From DASXYG01 sp036502625 (GTDB lineage: Bacteria; Actinomycetota; Actinomycetes; Streptosporangiales; Streptosporangiaceae): a stretch of 64,000 nucleotides of DNA. Positions 33,947 to 42,595 of the stretch are shown piece after piece (position 1 is the stretch's first letter; each line of letters opens with the position of its first letter). The notes under the pieces were generated by a model. The model saw only the letters and a program-made list of their open reading frames with translations, was not told where the DNA came from and searched no databases. Both the position numbers and the translations under genes were made by a program. The stretch is taken from the NCBI GenBank assembly GCA_036502625.1, contig DASXYG010000017.1, positions 17,957 through 81,956 on the forward strand, in the 5' to 3' direction.

Positions 33947-34801
33947 TTGAAGCCAGCCTCCTACGCGTACCACCGGGCGTCCGACGTGCGGGACGCCGTC
34001 GAGCTGCTGGCCGGGCTCGGCGAGGACGCCAAGATCCTCGCCGGCGGCCAGAGCCTGGTGCCGATGATGAACTTCCGGCTGGCCAGGCCGACTGCGCTGG
34101 TCGACGTCGGGCGGGTGGACGGGCTTTCGTACGTCCGCCGCGACGGGGACGCGCTGCGGATCGGCGCGCTGACCACGCACCGTACGGTCGAGACCACCGG
34201 GGTCGAGGGGTTCGGGGTGCTGCCGCGGGCGGCGCGGTGGATCGGGCACTACCCGATCCGGGCGCGCGGCACGATCGGCGGCAGCGTCGCCCACGCGGAC
34301 GCCACCGCCGAGTGGTGCGTGCTCGCCGTGCTGCTCGACGCGGTGATCGTGGCCGAGAGCGTGCGCGGGCGGCGGGAGATCGCGGCGGCGGAGTTCTTCC
34401 TCGGCACGTTCACCACGGCGCTCGAACCGGACGAGATGGTGGTCGAGGTCGTGTTCCCGGCGCCGGCGCCGTACGCGGCCATGACGGAGTTCGCCCAGCG
34501 CAAGGGCGACTTCGCGATCGTGGCCGCCGCGGTGGCCGTGGACCTCTCCCCTGACGGGCGCGTGTCCGGCGCCCGCGTCGCCCTCGGCGGCGTCGACGCG
34601 ACCCCCGTACGCGTCGACGCCGCCGAGCACACCCTCACCGGCGCGGTCCCCGGGGAGGCCGCGTTCGCGGAGGCGGCGGATGCCGCGTCCCGCGCCATCG
34701 CCCCAGGCGGCGACATCCACGGCGGCCCCGAGTACCGCCGCCGCCTCACCCGCACCCTGGTAACCCGCGCCCTGCTCGAGGCCACGGAGGGCGCGAGGTG
34801 A
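33947..34801 (+). CDS. Molybdenum hydroxylase FAD-binding (medium) subunit
   Basis: The 284-residue subunit carries FAD in xanthine-dehydrogenase/CO-dehydrogenase-type enzymes and passes electrons from the 2Fe-2S subunit to the acceptor. FAD-binding motifs are AGGQSLVPMMNFRLARP near residue 30 and TIGGSVAHADATAEW near 107. The start is a TTG at 33947 behind GGAAGGAAG; the frame is open further back but has no family similarity. The stop overlaps the GTG start of the large subunit. Confidence 0.9.
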   Translation: MKPASYAYHRASDVRDAVELLAGLGEDAKILAGGQSLVPMMNFRLARPTALVDVGRVDGLSYVRRDGDALRIGALTTHRTVETTGVEGFGVLPRAARWIGHYPIRARGTIGGSVAHADATAEWCVLAVLLDAVIVAESVRGRREIAAAEFFLGTFTTALEPDEMVVEVVFPAPAPYAAMTEFAQRKGDFAIVAAAVAVDLSPDGRVSGARVALGGVDATPVRVDAAEHTLTGAVPGEAAFAEAADAASRAIAPGGDIHGGPEYRRRLTRTLVTRALLEATEGAR

Positions 34802-37650
34802 GCGCCGGGGAGCGCGAGGCGGCCGTACGGGCCGACGGTGCGTGGATCGGGGCGTCCGTGCCGCGCAAGGAGGACCCGCGGCTGCTGACCGGGCGCGGGC
34901 GGTACGTCTCCGACGTGGACCGGCCGCGCGTGCTGTACGCGGCGTTCGTGCGGTCGCCGTACGCCGCGGCCCGGGTGACCGGCGCCGACCTCGCCGAGGC
35001 GCGCGCCACCCCCGGCGTGGTCGCCGCCTTCACCGCCGCCGACCTGGACCTCGGCGGCCTGACCGCGGTGCTCCAGCGCCCCGAGTTCACCCCCACCACG
35101 ATGCCCGTACTCGCTGGGGACGAGGTCCGCTTCGTGGGCGAACCGGTAGCCGTGGTGGTGGCCGACTCCGCGTACGCAGCCGAGGACGGCGCCGAGGCCG
35201 CCGAGATCACCTACGACCCCCTAGCCCCCATAACCTCCATCTCGGAGGCCCTCGCCCCCACCGCCCGCCCGGTCCACCCAGAGCTCGCTTGCGGTGGCCC
35301 CCAGAGCGGGGTTGGGGGTGGGGAATCCCCCGCCACACCCGAGGAAGCTGCCGGGGATGGGGGTGGGGAGACCCCCGCCACACCCCAGGCGTCAGGAGGT
35401 GCGAGCCGCGGAGATGACGCGGGCGGGGGTGGGGAAACCCCCACCACCACCCGGGGCGCTGATGGAGGAGGGGACCCCGCTACGCCCCAGGCGGCTGACA
35501 GGGAGGGTCGCGGGGCCGGGGGCACCCCCGCCACCACCTGGGGCGCAGGTGGAAGAGGAGATCCCGTCACGTCGCGGATGGCTGACGGGGAGGGTCGCGG
35601 GGCCGGGGGTGGGGGCACCCCCGCCACACCCCAGGCGCCAGGCGGGACGAGCCGCGGAGATGACGTGGGCGGGGGTGAGGAGACCCCCGCCACCACCTGG
35701 GGCGCAGGTGGTGGAGGAGATCCCGTCACGTCGCGGATGGCTGACGGGGAGGGCGCGCCTCGGGGTGGGGGGAATCTGTTCATTGATCTTGCGATGTTCG
35801 AGGATCCCGGGATTGATGGCGTGTTCGGGCAGGCCTCTCTTGTGGTTGGGGTGGGGTTTGTCAGTGCGCGGCTTTCGGCGTTGCCGTTGGAGGGGCGGGC
35901 CTGTCTGGCCGAGTGGGACGACCGGGATGATCAGCTTGTCGTGCATGTGTCGACGCAGGTGCCGCATCAGGTGCGGACGGGGATCGCGCGGTGTACGGGG
36001 CTGGCGGAGCGGCAGGTGCGGGTGATCGCGCCGGACGTGGGCGGCGGGTTCGGGCTGAAGTGCGTGGTCGGGCGTGAGGAGATCGTGGTGGCGGCGCTGG
36101 CGCGGCGGATGCGGCGGCCGGTGCGGTGGACGGAGGACCGGCAGGAGTCGCTGACCGCCAGCTACCACGGGCGCCAGCAGGAGTACGACGTACGGGCCGC
36201 GTTCGACGCGGACGGGCGGCTGCTGGCGCTGGACGGCGAGGTGCGCTGCGACGTCGGCGCGTACTCCGCGTTCCCGTTCACCAGCGGCGTCGAGCCGCTG
36301 ATGGCCGCGACCGAGCTGCCCGGCGCGTACCGCGTGCCCCGCTACCGGATGCGGGCGCGCGGCGTGGCCACGAACAAGGCGCCGACCGCGCCGTACCGGG
36401 GCGTCAGCAGGCCGCAGATCGTCGCGGTGATGGAGCGCCTCATGGACAAGGCCGCCCGCGCCACCGGCCGCGACCCGCTCGACATGCGCCGCGCCAACCT
36501 GATCACCGAGTTCCCGTACACCGGCGTCAACGGCATCACGTACGACCCCGGCTCGTACCGCGAGTCCCTCGACCTGTGCGCGGAAACCCTGCGCGAGGAG
36601 GGCTGGTACGACCGCCGTACGGCCAATCCCCACCTCGGCATCGGCTACGCGTGCTTCAACGAGCGCACCGGCTACGGCACGGAGGCGTTCGCGCAGCGCA
36701 AGATGGAGCTCACGCCGGGCTACGACATCTCCCGCGTACGGATGGACCCCAGCGGCACGGTCACCGTCACCAGCGGCACCGCCTCCCACGGCCAGGGCCA
36801 CGAGACGACCCTCGCGCAGATCGCCGCCGACCAGCTCGGCGTGGACCTCGACGCGATCCGCGTCCGCCAGGGCGACACCGACATCGCCCCGCACGGCTGG
36901 GGCACGTTCGCCAGCCGGTCCGCCACGATCGGCGGCGGCGCCGTACAGCTCGCCTCGGCGAAGCTGGCGGACCGGATCCGGACGATCGCCGCGCACCTCC
37001 TGGAGGCGGCCCCCGCGGACATCGAGCTCGTGGACGGCGCGGCGGGCGTGCGCGGCGAGCCGGCCGCCCGGATGCCGATCGCGGAGATCGCCCGCGTCGC
37101 GCACTTCCAGTCCCACCGCCTCCCGGACGCCGAGTTCGGCCTGGAGGCGGACGCCTCGTTCGACATCTCCGGGCCCGGCACGTTCTCCAACGCCACCCAC
37201 GGCGTGGTGGCCGAGGTCGATCCGGGCACCGGCGCCGTACGGCTGCTGCGGTACGTCGTCGTGGAGGACTGCGGCGTGGTGATCAACCCGCGCATCGTGG
37301 ACGGCCAGGTGCGCGGCGGCGTGGCGCAGGGCATCGCGGCCGCGCTGTACGAGCGGATGCACTACGACGCCGACGGCCAGCCGGTGACCTCGACGCTCAT
37401 GGACTACCTCGCGCCGACGGCCTCGGAGGTGCCGCCGATCACCATCAGGCACCTGGAGACGCCGTGCGCGTTCAGCCGCACCGGCGCCAAGGGCATGGGC
37501 GAGGGCGGCACGATCGGCGCGCCCGCCGCCGTACTGAACGCCGTCAACGACGCACTGGGCACGGGTGGCCCCGATGGCCCCACCATCGAGACCGTGCCCG
37601 TGACCCCGGAACTGATCCTCGACGCGCTGGAGTCGCAGCATGACCGGTGA
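34798..37650 (+). CDS. Molybdenum hydroxylase large subunit 1, with repeat insertion
   Basis: This Mo-cofactor subunit catalyses hydroxylation of the substrate. The family core is clear: SVPRKEDPRLLTGRGRYVSD at the start, VRFVGEPVAVVVADS, IAPDVGGGFGLK, APYRGVSRPQ, SGTASHGQGHETTLAQIAAD, and the C-terminal GAKGMGEGGTIG with the catalytic Glu. At 950 residues it is about 160 longer than usual, because residues about 164-325 are Gly/Ala/Thr/Pro-rich repeats inserted between the N-terminal domain and the MoCo region. Codons just after the insertion (35780-36170) are G/T-ending, unlike the rest. It lacks the Cys loop of true CO dehydrogenase. Whether the insert is translated or processed is unknown. 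Confidence 0.85.
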   Translation: MSAGEREAAVRADGAWIGASVPRKEDPRLLTGRGRYVSDVDRPRVLYAAFVRSPYAAARVTGADLAEARATPGVVAAFTAADLDLGGLTAVLQRPEFTPTTMPVLAGDEVRFVGEPVAVVVADSAYAAEDGAEAAEITYDPLAPITSISEALAPTARPVHPELACGGPQSGVGGGESPATPEEAAGDGGGETPATPQASGGASRGDDAGGGGETPTTTRGADGGGDPATPQAADREGRGAGGTPATTWGAGGRGDPVTSRMADGEGRGAGGGGTPATPQAPGGTSRGDDVGGGEETPATTWGAGGGGDPVTSRMADGEGAPRGGGNLFIDLAMFEDPGIDGVFGQASLVVGVGFVSARLSALPLEGRACLAEWDDRDDQLVVHVSTQVPHQVRTGIARCTGLAERQVRVIAPDVGGGFGLKCVVGREEIVVAALARRMRRPVRWTEDRQESLTASYHGRQQEYDVRAAFDADGRLLALDGEVRCDVGAYSAFPFTSGVEPLMAATELPGAYRVPRYRMRARGVATNKAPTAPYRGVSRPQIVAVMERLMDKAARATGRDPLDMRRANLITEFPYTGVNGITYDPGSYRESLDLCAETLREEGWYDRRTANPHLGIGYACFNERTGYGTEAFAQRKMELTPGYDISRVRMDPSGTVTVTSGTASHGQGHETTLAQIAADQLGVDLDAIRVRQGDTDIAPHGWGTFASRSATIGGGAVQLASAKLADRIRTIAAHLLEAAPADIELVDGAAGVRGEPAARMPIAEIARVAHFQSHRLPDAEFGLEADASFDISGPGTFSNATHGVVAEVDPGTGAVRLLRYVVVEDCGVVINPRIVDGQVRGGVAQGIAAALYERMHYDADGQPVTSTLMDYLAPTASEVPPITIRHLETPCAFSRTGAKGMGEGGTIGAPAAVLNAVNDALGTGGPDGPTIETVPVTPELILDALESQHDR
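35285..35770. repeat. In-frame tandem/palindromic GC-rich repeats inside the large-subunit gene
   Basis: About 486 bases consist of related units. A longer unit encodes ETPATPQA, then GG-SRGDD, then GGGGETP-TT and GGGDP-T, ending ADxEGRGAGG; it occurs nearly complete twice (from about 35355 and 35605) and once in part (from about 35520). CACCTGGGGCGCAGGTGG recurs about 160 bases apart, near 35533 and 35693, followed each time by the same GATCCCGTCACGTCGCGGA. Many units contain GGGGGT facing ACCCCC, so hairpins are possible. The block is open in several frames on both strands. Confidence 0.9.
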
Positions 37651-38146
37651 CGACCCCCTGACCGACCCGCACCAGGTGAGCGTGCGGGTCAACGGCACGC
37701 CGCACGAGCTGACCGTGGAGTCGCGGCGCACGCTGGCCGACATGCTCCGCCACGACCTGGGCTACACGGGCACGCATCTCGGCTGTGAGCACGGCATCTG
37801 CGGAGCCTGCACGGTCCTGGTGGACGGCGAGCCGGCGCGCGCGTGCCTGATGTTCGGCGTGCAGGCCGACGGCCGCGAGGTCCGTACGGTCGAGGGCCTG
37901 GCCGACGGCGAGGAGCTGAGCGACCTGCAGCGCGCGTTCTCCGAGCGGCACGGCCTCCAGTGCGGGTTCTGCACCCCGGGGTTCCTGATGCTGGCCGAGG
38001 CGTTCCTCGCGGAGAACCCGGACCCGTCCGAGGACGAGATCCGCGACGTCGTGTCGGCGAACCTCTGCCGCTGCACCGGCTACCAGGGCATCTGCGAGGC
38101 GATTGCCGATACCGCCGCGGCCCGCCGCGCCGGGGGCGCCCCGTGA
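37640..38146 (+). CDS. Molybdenum hydroxylase 2Fe-2S (small) subunit
   Basis: The 168-residue subunit has the two expected clusters: a plant-ferredoxin-type site CEHGICGACTVLVDG near residue 49-63 with a further Cys in ARACLMF, and the C-terminal all-helical site GLQCGFCTPGF plus NLCRCTGYQGI. It relays electrons from molybdenum to FAD. The ATG lies eleven bases inside the end of large subunit 1, and the stop overlaps the GTG of large subunit 2 (GTGA), so one small subunit is flanked by two large ones. Confidence 0.95.
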   Translation: MTGDDPLTDPHQVSVRVNGTPHELTVESRRTLADMLRHDLGYTGTHLGCEHGICGACTVLVDGEPARACLMFGVQADGREVRTVEGLADGEELSDLQRAFSERHGLQCGFCTPGFLMLAEAFLAENPDPSEDEIRDVVSANLCRCTGYQGICEAIADTAAARRAGGAP

Positions 38147-40488
38147 CGGTCGGGAGGTCGGTGCCCCGGCACGAGGACGCCCGGCTGCTGCGCGGGCGCG
38201 GCCGGTTCGCCGACGACGTGAACCGCACGGGCCAGGCGTACGTGCGGATCGTCCGGTCGCCGGTGGCGCACGCGCGGATCGACGGCGTGGACACCGCCGA
38301 GGCGGCCGCCATGCCGGGCGTGGTCGCGGTGGTGACCGGCGCGGACGTCGCCGATGTGCCGCCGATCCCCGTACGGCTCCCGAACCCCGACCACCCGCTC
38401 GACGCGCACCTCCAGCCGGTCCTTGCGTACGGGGAGGTGCGGTACGTCGGCGAGCCGATCGCCGCCGTCGTGGCCGAGGACCCGTACCTGGCCGAGGACG
38501 CCGCCGAGCTGGTCGAGCTCGACCTCACCGAGCTCGACGCGGTGCTGGACGCGGAGGACGGCGTGTGCGCGGCCACGCTGACCGACGGGTTCGGCGACGT
38601 GGACGCCGCGTTCGCCGGCGCCGCGCACGTCGTGGAGGCGGTCGTCGAGGTGGGCCGGCACGCCGCGGTGCCGCTGGAGCCGCGCGGCCTGGTCGCCGCG
38701 TACGACGCCGACCGCGACCGGATGGAGGTGTGGGGTGCGTCCAAGGTGCCCAACTTCAACCGGGGCGTGCTCGCCGGAATGCTCGGCATGGCGCCGGAGC
38801 GGGTGCGGCTGTACGCGATGGACGGCGGCGGCGGCTTCGGCGCGCGCGGCGAGTTCTACCCCGAGGACTTCCTGGTGCCGTGGCTGGCGCGGCGGCTCGG
38901 CCGCCCGGTGAAGTGGACGGAGGACCGCGCGGAGGCGCTGGTCGCGCTGAACCACTCGCGGCAGCAGCGCCATCGGGTGGCCGCCGCGTTCGACGACGGC
39001 GGCACGCTGCTCGGCCTGCGCGACGAGATCTGGCACGACAACGGCGCGTACGCGCGCACCCACGGCCTGACCGTGCCGGACCTGACGGTCGCGATGCTGC
39101 CCGGCCCGTACCGGCTCCCGGCGTACGGCTGCCGCCTGCACATGGCGCTCACGCACAAGACGCCCTGCGGCACGTACCGCGCGCCGGGCCGCTACGAGGG
39201 CACGTTCGCCCGCGAGCAGCTCTTCGACGTGGCCGCCGACCGCCTCGGGATCGACCCGGTGGAGCTGCGCCGCCGCAACCTGCTGACGCCCGCGGAGATC
39301 CCGCACACCCGGCCGCTGAACGCGCTCGGCACGTCGATGGTGCTGGACGCGGGCGACTACCCGAAGCTGCTCGACGCCGCGGTCGCGCGCACGGACGGCT
39401 GGCGCGCGGAGGCGGAGCGGCTGCGCGCGGACGGCATGCGGGCCGGCGTGGGCCTCGCGGTGTTCCTGGAGAAGAGCGGCCTCGGCCCGTACGAGACGGC
39501 GGACGTCGTGGTGGACGCGTCGGGCGCGGTGCGCGTCCACTCCGGCGGCACGTCGCTCGGCCAGGGCATCGAGACGGTGCTGGCGCAGATCGCCGCCGAG
39601 CGGCTGACGGTGCCGGACGACCGGATCGAGGTGGTCAACGGCGACACCGACCTCCAGCCGTACGGCCTGGGCTCGTGGGCGAGCCGCTCCACGGTGGTGG
39701 GCGGCGGCGCGGTGGTGCGCGCCGCGGACGCCGTCGTGGACAAGGCGCGGCGCACGGCCGCGCTGCTCCTGGAGGCCGACCCCGCCGACCTGGAGCTTGC
39801 GGACGGCCGGTTCACCGTGAAGGGGTCGCCGGACGCGGCGGTCACCCTCGGCGAGGCCGCCGCCGCGCGGATGCCCGGCGGGCCCGGCATGGGCCCCGAC
39901 GAGGAGCCGGGGCTGGCCGCGCGGCGGGTGTTCACGGTGGACCACATGACGTACCCGTACGGCGTGCACGTCGCGCTGGTGGCGATCGATCCGGGCACCG
40001 GGGCGGTACGGGTGCCGCGCTACCTGGTCGCGTACGAGGTGGGCCGGGCGGTGAACCCGAAGCTGGTGGAGGGGCAGCTCGTGGGCGGCGCCGCGCAGGG
40101 GCTCGGCGGCGCGCTGTACGAGGAGTTCCGCTACGACGAGGCCGGCCAGCCGCTGGCGACGACCTTCATGGACTACCTGATGCCGACCGCCTCGGAGACC
40201 GTGCCGTACGTCGAGACACTGGTCACCGAGGACGCGCCGTCGCCGGACAACCCGCTGGGCACCAAGGGCGCCGGCGAGGGCGGCATCACCGCGGCGGGGG
40301 CTGTGCTGGCCTCGGCCGTACGGGCCGCGCTGGGGCTGCGCGGCACGGTGGGCCGGCTGCCGCTGACGCCGTCACGCGTCGCGGAGCTCATGGACGGCGC
40401 GGGGCCGTCCGCATCCGACCTCGGGGGCCATAACGGCGGCGACGCGCCGCCCCGACCGGAAGGTGGTCCCGCCCATGAAGACGGGTGA
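38143..40488 (+). CDS. Molybdenum hydroxylase large subunit 2
   Basis: The 781-residue Mo-cofactor subunit is of normal family length. It begins VTVGRSVPRHEDARLLRGRG and shows GEVRYVGEPIAAVVAED, AMDGGGGFGARGEFYPED, CGTYRAPGRYEG, HSGGTSLGQGIETVLAQIAAE and C-terminal GTKGAGEGGITAAGA with the catalytic Glu. It is a distant paralogue of large subunit 1, not a recent copy. Since the operon has a single FAD and a single 2Fe-2S gene, the two large subunits may make alternative enzymes or one heteromeric complex. A Pro/Gly-rich tail overlaps the next gene. Confidence 0.92.
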   Translation: MTVGRSVPRHEDARLLRGRGRFADDVNRTGQAYVRIVRSPVAHARIDGVDTAEAAAMPGVVAVVTGADVADVPPIPVRLPNPDHPLDAHLQPVLAYGEVRYVGEPIAAVVAEDPYLAEDAAELVELDLTELDAVLDAEDGVCAATLTDGFGDVDAAFAGAAHVVEAVVEVGRHAAVPLEPRGLVAAYDADRDRMEVWGASKVPNFNRGVLAGMLGMAPERVRLYAMDGGGGFGARGEFYPEDFLVPWLARRLGRPVKWTEDRAEALVALNHSRQQRHRVAAAFDDGGTLLGLRDEIWHDNGAYARTHGLTVPDLTVAMLPGPYRLPAYGCRLHMALTHKTPCGTYRAPGRYEGTFAREQLFDVAADRLGIDPVELRRRNLLTPAEIPHTRPLNALGTSMVLDAGDYPKLLDAAVARTDGWRAEAERLRADGMRAGVGLAVFLEKSGLGPYETADVVVDASGAVRVHSGGTSLGQGIETVLAQIAAERLTVPDDRIEVVNGDTDLQPYGLGSWASRSTVVGGGAVVRAADAVVDKARRTAALLLEADPADLELADGRFTVKGSPDAAVTLGEAAAARMPGGPGMGPDEEPGLAARRVFTVDHMTYPYGVHVALVAIDPGTGAVRVPRYLVAYEVGRAVNPKLVEGQLVGGAAQGLGGALYEEFRYDEAGQPLATTFMDYLMPTASETVPYVETLVTEDAPSPDNPLGTKGAGEGGITAAGAVLASAVRAALGLRGTVGRLPLTPSRVAELMDGAGPSASDLGGHNGGDAPPRPEGGPAHEDG

Positions 40489-41854
40489 CCACGTTGTGCA
40501 GGACCTGCCCTGGCGGTGGAACACGCAGGGGCGGATCTTCATCATCGGCGGCCTGGGCTACATGTTCGACGCCTGGGACGTCACGCTCGCCGGGTTCGTG
40601 CTGCCGCTGCTCGGCGACGACTGGGGCCTGAACAAGCTGCAGCTCGGGCTGTTCGGCACGTCCGGGCTGATCGGCATGGCGATCGGCGCGTTCACCTGGG
40701 GCACGATCGCGGACATGCTCGGCCGCAAGCGGGCGTTCACCGTCACGCTGCTGGCCTTCGCGATCTTCTCGGCGGTGGCCGCGGTCGCGCCGAACTACCC
40801 GATCCTGCTGGCCGCGCGGTTCATCGCCGGGCTCGGGCTCGGCGGCTGCGTCCCGGTCGACTACGCGATGGTCGCCGAGTTCACGCCCCGGAAGGTACGC
40901 GGAAGGGCGCTGACCGCGCTGGACATGTGGTGGCCGATCGGCGCCACGCTGTGCGGGCTGGCGTCGTCGCTGATGCTGCCGCTGCACAGTTGGCGGCTGA
41001 TGCTCGGCGTCATGGTGATCCCGGCGCTGCTGGTGTTCTGGGTCCGCCGCTCGGTGCCGGAGTCGCCGCTGTTCCTCGTCCGCAAGGGCCGCGACGCGGA
41101 GGCGCGCAAGGTCATCGGCGACCTGATCGAGCGTACGGGCGCCGAGGTCGGCGAGTGGGAGCTGCCGCCGCCCGAGGAGCCGGGGAAGGTGACGCCGGCG
41201 ACGTTCCTGGCCCGGTTCCGCGACGTGTGGCGGTTCGACTGGAAGGTGACGCTGGCCGCCTGGCTGCTCATGATGACGGTCATGCTGGAGTACTACGGCG
41301 TGCTGACCTGGCTGCCGTCGATCCTCAAAGCGCAGGGCTTCGGCGAGTACGGCGCGTTCCTGACCACCACCGGGATGACCGCGGTCGGCATCGTGGCCGC
41401 GCTCGGGGCGGCGTTCCTCGTCGACCTGTTCGGCCGCAAGTGGGTGATCATCGTCAGCGCGCTCGTCGGGGCGGTGACGATGGTGCTGTTCGCCCGCACG
41501 CTCGGCGTCTCCGGGCAGGCGCAGTGGTGGATCCTGTTCTACGGGCTGGCCTCGGAGGTCGTGATCCCGGCGATGTACTGCTACATCCCCGAGCTGTACC
41601 CCACGCTGCTGCGCGGTACGGGCTTCGGCTGGGCGTCCACGGCGAGCCGGGTCGTCGCCGGCCTCGTGCCGCTGATCTTCGGGACGTGGCTGTGGCCGGT
41701 GCTCGGGCTGACCAACACGTTCATCCTGATCGGCGTCCTGATCGTGGTCGCGCTGGTGTGGCTGGTCATCGTCGGCCCGGAGACGCGCGGGCGCGAGCTT
41801 GACACCATCGGCGACTCCTCCACCGTGACCGCGGGCACGCGGTCCGCGGGTTAG
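40475..41854 (+). CDS. MFS transporter, metabolite importer of the molybdenum hydroxylase operon
   Basis: The 459-residue carrier has about twelve helices with the helix-1 motif GLGYMFDAWDVTLAGFVLP and loop motif IADMLGRKRAFTV, followed by RRSVPESPLFL after helix 6; the pattern is that of the sugar-porter/nicotinate-importer-like branch. The ATG at 40475 follows GGAAGG, overlapping the upstream gene by 14 bases. Position in the operon suggests it brings in the compound that the hydroxylase oxidises; that compound may be an N-heterocycle or aromatic acid, an inference only. Confidence 0.85.
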   Translation: MKTGDHVVQDLPWRWNTQGRIFIIGGLGYMFDAWDVTLAGFVLPLLGDDWGLNKLQLGLFGTSGLIGMAIGAFTWGTIADMLGRKRAFTVTLLAFAIFSAVAAVAPNYPILLAARFIAGLGLGGCVPVDYAMVAEFTPRKVRGRALTALDMWWPIGATLCGLASSLMLPLHSWRLMLGVMVIPALLVFWVRRSVPESPLFLVRKGRDAEARKVIGDLIERTGAEVGEWELPPPEEPGKVTPATFLARFRDVWRFDWKVTLAAWLLMMTVMLEYYGVLTWLPSILKAQGFGEYGAFLTTTGMTAVGIVAALGAAFLVDLFGRKWVIIVSALVGAVTMVLFARTLGVSGQAQWWILFYGLASEVVIPAMYCYIPELYPTLLRGTGFGWASTASRVVAGLVPLIFGTWLWPVLGLTNTFILIGVLIVVALVWLVIVGPETRGRELDTIGDSSTVTAGTRSAG

Positions 41855-41890
41855 GTTTGTCAGGCGAACGCGGAAAGGGCGGGAACCGTC

Positions 41891-42544
41891 ATGGCCACGA
41901 TGTACACCAGCAAGACCGATCTGGTCGCCGCGATGCTGCGTGAGCTCATCATGACCGGCGAGTTCCCGCCCGGCGCGCCGCTGCGCCAGCGCGACCTCGC
42001 CGCCCGGCTCGGCGTCTCCCCCACGCCCGTACGCGAGGCGCTGCGCCGCCTGGAGTCCGAGGGCCTGGTCAAGTGCGACGTCCACCGCGGCTCGACGGTC
42101 GCGGAGTCCGAGGCCGGGCCGATCGAGGAGAACTACCGCATCCGCGCCGCCCTGGAGTCGCTGGGCGCGCAGATGGCCGCCGACCGCATTACCGCGGGCG
42201 AGCTGGCCACGCTGGAGGAGATGAACGCCCGCATGTCGGGGATGGCCGACGGCGACGCCGCGTACGGCGAGCTGAACCGCCGGTTCCACTTCGCGATCTA
42301 CGAGGCGGCGAAGAGCCCGATGCTGCTGTCGCTGATGCGGCTGCTGTGGCAGTCGCTGCCGGAGGGCCCGAAGGTGCTGCGCACCCGCGCCGAGTCGGCC
42401 CGGCAGCACGCCGACCTCCTCGACGCCCTGCGCCGCGGCGACGGCCAGGCCGCGGGCGACATCACCCGGGCGCACATCGAGGGCAGCGTCCACCTCGACG
42501 AGGAGCGCAAGCCGCCGGCCGCCGCCCTCGGCTCCCGGTCCTGA
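41891..42544 (+). CDS. GntR-family regulator, FCD type
   Basis: The 217-residue regulator has a winged helix (LVAAMLRELIMTGEFPPGAP, then RQRDLAARLGVSPTPVREAL and RLESEGLVK) and an FCD ligand domain with ENYRIRAALESLGAQMA, LNRRFHFAIYEAA and HADLLDALRRGD, containing the Asp/His metal ligands of that domain. FCD regulators usually respond to small carboxylic acids. The likely targets are the TATA-centred palindromes at 33894 and 44229, which flank this catabolic island. Confidence 0.92.
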   Translation: MATMYTSKTDLVAAMLRELIMTGEFPPGAPLRQRDLAARLGVSPTPVREALRRLESEGLVKCDVHRGSTVAESEAGPIEENYRIRAALESLGAQMAADRITAGELATLEEMNARMSGMADGDAAYGELNRRFHFAIYEAAKSPMLLSLMRLLWQSLPEGPKVLRTRAESARQHADLLDALRRGDGQAAGDITRAHIEGSVHLDEERKPPAAALGSRS

Positions 42545-42595
42545 GGGGAACATTTCGCCAATACGGCGGCCCGCCGCGCGTGTGACGCTGCGGGC

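Noticed and set aside
34798..37650. Aerobic CO dehydrogenase (CoxL form I)
   Set aside because: The Cys-containing active-site loop (AYRCSFR type) is absent; the protein is better called a general molybdenum hydroxylase.
35392..37743. Long antisense frame opposite the molybdenum hydroxylase large subunit
   Set aside because: Composition is typical of a shadow frame (His/Arg/Gly-rich, no motif), and the plus strand encodes a clear enzyme.
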